Below are positions 58,801-64,000 of a DNA stretch of 64,000 bases, piece by piece (the first letter of the stretch is position 1; each line of letters opens with the position of its first letter). This DNA comes from Cenococcum geophilum 1.58 (taxonomy: Eukaryota; Ascomycota; Dothideomycetes; Gloniales; Gloniaceae). The notes under the pieces are model-generated. The model was not told the origin of the DNA and did no database searches. It worked only from the letters and a program-made list of their open reading frames with translations. The DNA lies in contig KV748216.1 of NCBI GenBank assembly GCA_001692895.1, forward strand, positions 1,116,001 to 1,180,000, read 5' to 3'. Made by a program: the position numbers and the translations under genes.

Positions 58801-61800
58801 ATTAAGCTGGAAATAATACTCCCTATAGGTAAGATACGTTAGTTCTAAGCACTATATAATAGCGGCGCCGAAATTAATTTTATACGATATAATTTAGTAA
58901 AAGAGTATAAACTTATTTTATTATAAAGGTAGTAGAAACCTATTATAGGCTTTTTAGATAAGCATTAGATTAAACTATGTAGTGCCTATAAGCTTATAGT
59001 GTTAGTAACTAATATATATAACCGTACTAAGGTAGTTAGCCCGCAACCCTTTTAGGCGGCTAACTTTATAGGTTATAACCTTATCCTTAGATACCCTTAG
59101 CTTATAGAAGTAGATCCTAAAATACGCTTTAAGATAGGAGCTTTTAAATAGTGGAATAATAAAGATTTAGTAGGGAGTATATTACTAATAAGCCTAAAGG
59201 ACATCCTAGAGAATATAGCCCTAGGTAAAATAATATACGCTTTATACCTAAAGGAGTATTAGATTTAACCCCTATTTAATAACAAAATAGGTATAGAGCC
59301 TAATATAGATAATAACCCCTTTATAATAGAGACTCTATAGGGAACTACTAGATAGGTTACGGAGACATTATAGGGAGGCGGCGATCTTAAGGATTTTATA
59401 AGATACTTTAACCGTTATAGGTTACTCTAGCTTAAGCAATATACGGAGAGTATACTACGGCATCTTAAGCGCTACGTTAAAGATTTCCCTACCCTTTACT
59501 AGCTATTATATAAAACGGTATAATATACGGTGGCAACTATATATAAGTAACTACTATAGCGCATAACGCTGCCTATAAGTATTTTAAGGGAGCTCTGGGA
59601 TCTACCTAATAATAATATAGAGGACAAACGCGACCCTAATTTGTTAAATATTTTAGTAGGCCTAAGGGATTTACTAAGGGTATTTTTGGATAGGAGAGCT
59701 AAAGTTCTACCGCAGAACTTGGAGTATAATTATATAATTAATTTAAAAAAAGGTAAATAGCCACCGAACCTTTCTATTTATAACCTCTTTTATAAAGAGC
59801 TTAAGATCCTACAGGAGTACCTTAATAGTTTACTAGAAAAGGGGTGGATTTAGCCTAGTAAATCGCTAGTAGGCGCGCCAATCCTCTTTATCCTAAAACT
59901 AGATAGAACTATAAGGCTATATATAGACTATTACGGTCTTAATAAGATTATAATTAAGAACTGTTACCTATTACTACTAGTTAGTAAAATGCTAGATTAA
60001 CTATTTAGGGCAAAGATCTTTACAAAGCTAGATTTATAAGATGTTTATTATAGGCTCCGTATTAAAAAAGGGGATAAGTAAAAAACCGCTTTTAAGACCT
60101 AATACGGCCACTTTAAGTATCTAGTAATGCTTTTTAGGCTAACTAATACGCCTATAATATTCTAATTATATATTTATAGAGCCTTAGGAGGACTAGTTAA
60201 CTATATATATATTATCTATTTAGATAATATCTTAATCTACTTGAAAGATAAGGATTAATATAAGTAATACATCTGCAAAGTGCTAAAACGTTTAGATAAT
60301 TAAGGCCTCTACGCTAAGGCGTTGAAGTATATCTTTAATACTAAGTAGGTTAAGTTCCTAGGTTATATTATAACGCCTCTAAGTGTAGTTATGAACCTAG
60401 TATAGGTATAGATAATTTAGGAGTAGCTAGAGCTAAAAAGCTACTAGGATATTTAAGTATTTCTAGGCTTTGCTAATTTCTATAGGCGCTTTATCTATAA
60501 CTACTTAGATATTACCTAATACCTATCTAACTATATTATAAAAGCTTTTTAAGACCTAACCTAAGGAGCAAAAAGCTTAAAGGTGGTAAGGAAGAAAACT
60601 AAAAAGGGACTAACTAAATAATATAAGCTATAGTTATGGCCCGAAAAGGTTTAAAAGGCCTTTTAAAAACTTTACGTAAAGTTTATAAAAGCTCTATTAC
60701 TACGGCATTTTAACCTAGATTAGCTATTAATAATAATTACTAATATATTAAATTTTGCTTTTATTAATATCCTACTATAACCTAATAGGCATCCGGACGC
60801 TACCCAGCTCTATTAAAAACTAGTAGTATTTTATAGCAGAAAATTTTAGGGACCTAAAGTTAGGTATTATACCCACGATAAGGAACTACTGGCTATAGTT
60901 AACTGCTTTAAATAGTGGCGACACTACCTTAAGTACGCGAGCTATACCACTCGTGTACTCTTAGATCACTATAATTTACACTACTTTATAATTATAAAGG
61001 AGCTTATACCTTAATGAGCTAGATAGGCAGAGGAGCTTACGTAATTTAATTTTAAGATTAAATATAAGCTAGGGGAAAATAACCCTACTAATGGACTGTT
61101 ATAACGGCTAGACTATACTAAAGGCTTTAAAACGGGAGAAGGAAAAGAGATAATAGATATCTTACTCCCTATATTATAGAATAAGCTCTAGGTATAGGAA
61201 GCTTAAGCACCTATAGCTTTATATATTAAGTCTTAGGCGGTATAAGCCCTATTAGTTTCCACTAATGTTTTAGCTAGTACCCGGTCCATTACTAATAAGG
61301 GTCCAAATATACCTAAATAGGACGTCCCTAATATATTCTTAAAACCTAGTAATATACTATCCCTAATTACTAAGCTATCCCTTTAAACTAATAGTAAAGC
61401 TATAAAGCAATTAGAACTCGGAGCCCTATAATAACTAAAGGACTTTAACCTTATAGTGGCCTTCCTAATATATACGTATTAAAGAGTTGTAAGATCTATA
61501 GTACTATCTAGTTTTATACTTAGAGTAGTATAGAACAAAATAGCTTTTACCTAGAAACTATTTAAAAGGTTAATAGATCTTATCCACAAGGTGTAATAAA
61601 AGGACGCTTCCTATGTAAATCTTAATGCGGAAGTAAACCGGAAACGTAACGAAAAGGAAGCTGCTAGGCGCTATTATTAGGAACTAAACCCAATACGCCT
61701 ACTATATAGAGGTAGTAAGGTTTAGGTGCTATAAGAAGCAAATCTACAATAGAAGATTCTTATAAAGAATTATAACAATCCTCTAGGCGGCCACTATGGT

Positions 61801-62711
61801 TAAGTAAAAATAGTAGAATTACTTTAGCGCAAATACTATTGGCTAAGGCTTAACTAGGAAGTAAAGGAGTATATTAGCTATTATAAGAAGTATTAAGTAT
61901 ATAAGATCCATAGGCATAAGTTATAGGGTCTACTTAAATTAGTTCCCCCCGATAGTAAGCTATAGCAATATTACGCTATAAACTTTATTACGGACCTCCC
62001 GCCATCTAAAAATGGCTAAGGACGAATATATAATTTAGTCCTCATACTTATTAATAGGTTTCTAAAGTACGTCCAATACCTTTCCGTTAATAAGATAATT
62101 AATATATAAGCGCTAGCTAACCTAATTAAGGAGAAATGCTTTCTTAAAGTAGATTAGCCGCACTCTATTATTACTAATAGGGGCAGCGTCTTTATAAGCC
62201 AGTACTGGTTAGACCTATGCTTCTATTTAAAGATAAACTACTATTATAGTATAGCTTTCTATTTATAAATAGATAGGTAAATAAAACGCCAGAATTAGGA
62301 ACTAGAGTTTTACCTATAGATGTATTTAAACTACTAGTAAAATAACTAGTATAAGCTACTTCTATACACGGAGTACGTTTATAATTTAAAGTAATATGCG
62401 TTGTATAAGTATGCACTAATCTAGATTACCTATAGCGTTTAACTATCTAGGTTTAATGGTATACCTAATAATTACTAGCTAAGTGTTACGGATTCCGGCC
62501 TGGCGGCCCTTAGCAAGCCTTGGCACCTACAGTATATAAAGTACTAGTCCCTTTACACCTCTTTACACCTTCGTGCAATATCCTGTCGTATACTATAGTT
62601 AATGCTACAATGTTTACAGAGCCTCCTAACCTCGTTCCGTGACACTAAGGCTATATAATTAGTTATAGGATCTTACTAGGAAGTCTAAGGACATTTACTA
62701 AAAAGTATAAG
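58801..62711 (+). pseudogene. pol remnant of I, integrase incomplete
   Basis: Protease ALYNSGAEINFIR at about 58841-58880 (Asp changed to Asn). RT about 59780-60440 with GAPILFILKLD near 59875 and the catalytic box YLDNILIYL near 60215-60245 (second Asp changed). RNase H about 60650-61080 with TNILNFAF near 60735. Integrase from about 61730, with GGHYG near 61790, ITDLPPSKNG near 61986-62015 and TNRGSVFISQYW near 62172-62207. It is broken by the solo LTR at 62484-62644 and by L at 62712. Confidence 0.87.
62484..62644. repeat. unmutated 161-bp solo LTR in integrase of I
   Basis: It starts TGTTACGGATTCCGG and ends TTCCGTGACA, with perfect duplications CTAAG at 62479-62483 and 62645-62649. CpA and TpG are retained, and GC content is high at the left end. 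A TATATAAAG promoter-like box at about 62534-62542 suggests plus orientation. The family is not otherwise present in the window. Confidence 0.88.
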
Positions 62712-63132
62712 TGTTACGGACGCTTTAAGTACGATGTTACGACTACTTGGAGAGGAGTCGGAAGAAGCTAGTTAGTTAATACAAGCACGGTCCAAGATGG
62801 AACCCGTAGAACTATATGACGAGAAATAGTAGCCGAGGTCACATAAGGTGCTACGTAAGGAACGCGAGGAACAAAGGGAACTTACGTACCTTATATATAA
62901 CACGTATATTACGTATAAGGAGGATTTTATAGGAGTACGGTTGTGTATTTAAGGACCCTTAGTCCCTACCTAGATAGTTCCTTCCTTATAGTAATTCTTA
63001 GAATATAATTGGAGTTAATCTGTTAGGCAACCACTCCACTAGTTATTATTACGTTATTAACTTACTTGTAATACCTATATACCTAGCCTATTAATAAGTC
63101 TACCGTAGTCCCTACTACAAGGCTCCGTTACA
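62712..63132 (+). repeat. 5' LTR of L (421 bp)
   Basis: It starts TGTTACGGACGCTTTAAG and ends GGCTCCGTTACA. The next bases, TAATTACTACCACGG, hold the primer-site position of this family; I cannot assign the tRNA. Confidence 0.94.
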
Positions 63133-63172
63133 TAATTACTACCACGGTTACAGTTTTAATAAGTCAAACAAC

Positions 63173-64000
63173 ATACTACCAAAAGCAGCCACCACAACGC
63201 TATTAACAGCGGCAACTACGTTAGGATTAGGTAACGACACCAGTATAGCAGACACTAACTCACAACAACCTATAATAGTAGGACAGTTATAAGCAATAGT
63301 TAATTAGTTAACGGAAGATAATACAGCACTTAAAAATAGGATTAATGGGATAGAAGCAGCAAAGGTTAAGTTACCATTAATTAAAAGATTCTTAGAAGAG
63401 AGATTAAAGCTTAAAGGATTCCTTATATAAATACACTTTAAGGTTGCGCAAAAAGGAATAAAGCTGGTAATAACTATAGATTAAGTAGTATACGCAGGAT
63501 TATTTTTATTGGGAAGAGCACTTAAATAGTTTGAGCCTTACCTTATAGAGATATAAGTAAATAAAATGACAACAATAAATTAGGAAGTACGGTTTATATT
63601 TTTAAGCTAAAATAGATTTATAGAATAACTTATATAAATGTTTAGGGACCTAAAAGCAATAACTATAGTAAAAAGAAAACTTTAGGACCTAATATAACGA
63701 ACTTTAGTAATTAAGTATACAACATAATTCTAAACGCTAGCTATATAACTTAAGTGGAATAATAAGGCGCTTATAGCATAGTATAAACAGGAACTTAAGG
63801 CTAAAGTCTAGGACGTAATTATTCTAATAGAAAATGCGGACACCCTAAGGGAATTAATAAATTAAGCGATTAAAATTAATAATAGGATCTTCTAAAGGGA
63901 ACAGGCTAAAAGGGGCTAGGATAGAGTTCTATAGTTATATAAGACGCAGAATATACAACAACTAAAGCTAAATTAGAAACTATAGTATAGCGTAGAGCTA
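63173..64000 (+). pseudogene. gag remnant of L, partial
   Basis: The start position at 63173 reads ATA (ATG in J). The frame aligns with J and A gag and is broken by TAG/TAA stops. It runs off the window before the zinc knuckle. Confidence 0.83.

Larger units (their letters stand above)
48897..62711 (+). mobile_element. Ty3/gypsy element I, split by J and a solo LTR, 3' end outside window
   Basis: It starts TGTAAGGGATATT at 48897 after CTGCG (48892-48896), the expected duplication. Pieces 48897-49620, 57476-62483 and 62645-62711 form leader, gag, protease, RT, RNase H and integrase. L is inserted at 62712 within the integrase. Heavily RIP-mutated, but a separate lineage from A, C and D. Confidence 0.85.
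62712..64000 (+). mobile_element. Ty3/gypsy chromovirus L, family A, cut by window end
   Basis: 421-bp 5' LTR followed by gag, continuing past 64000. The left flank ATAAG (62707-62711) would be the target duplication. The LTR is almost that of J. Confidence 0.93.

Noticed and set aside
62192..62416. 74-codon minus-strand open frame
   Set aside because: Antisense of the integrase of element I.
1..64000. Host genes, tRNA/rRNA genes, biosynthetic cluster or Starship cargo
   Set aside because: No intact domain-bearing frame, intron signals, tRNA fold or captain-type recombinase could be recognised.

Overview
This window looks like a transposable-element graveyard from a filamentous ascomycete (Pezizomycotina) with strong repeat-induced point mutation (RIP). 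Almost every region is extremely TpA-rich. CpA and TpG are scarce while CpG survives, and retroelement reading frames stay recognisable but carry TAG/TAA where CAG/CAA would be expected. I see no intact host gene, tRNA, rRNA, CRISPR array or operon. Nearly all open frames of useful length are antisense or leader shadows; the one meaningful exception is a copia-type gag. All domain calls are by-eye reading of degraded frames and have not been confirmed by a database search.

Layout. 1-7176: Ty3/gypsy copy A (+). 7325-15252: complete inverted copy B of the same family (-), tail to tail with A. 15258 to about 18790: a LINE (K, -) with a well-preserved endonuclease. About 18800-19870: a GC-rich, RIP-poor island of unknown nature. 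19871-20431 and 22061-22900: an unknown region carrying a dispersed ~30-nt motif, split by E1 (20432-22055). About 22900-26597: a Tc1/mariner-like transposase pseudogene (F), split by E2 (23589-26013). E1 and E2 are small copia-like elements with 223-bp LTRs; E2 is gag-only. 26598-48896: gypsy element D (-), broken by a LINE (H), which is itself broken by gypsy G (27976-36132), and also by gypsy C (37798-43767) and by a 765-bp fold-back MITE (45461-46225). From 48897: gypsy I (+), inserted in D's 5' LTR and broken by gypsy J (49621-57475), by a 161-bp solo LTR, and by gypsy L (62712 to the window end). Two more solo LTRs (194 and 259 bp) sit inside G.

The architecture can be reconstructed because target-site duplications (TSDs) survive for most insertions: CTGGT/CTAGT (B), ATATC (E1), AAGCT (E2), TAGCA/TAGTA (G), ATTAT (C), TA (MITE), AGTGG/GGTAG (J), GAAAC, CTAGA and CTAAG (solo LTRs). 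The mismatches are those RIP would cause. The inferred order is F, then D, then H, C, MITE and I, then G, J and L, then the solo LTRs. All four gypsy lineages (A/B/G/J/L, C, D, I) follow the order gag, protease, RT, RNase H, integrase; chromodomains are visible in A/B/G/J, C and D. No reverse transcriptase keeps an intact catalytic motif.

I found no clearly undescribed functional system. The most unusual items are the gag-only copia element with a half-tRNA-type primer site, the apparent 3'-end gene conversion between E1 and E2, the unmutated solo LTRs inside RIP-mutated hosts, the long fold-back MITE, the GC-rich island, and the dispersed ~30-nt motif.
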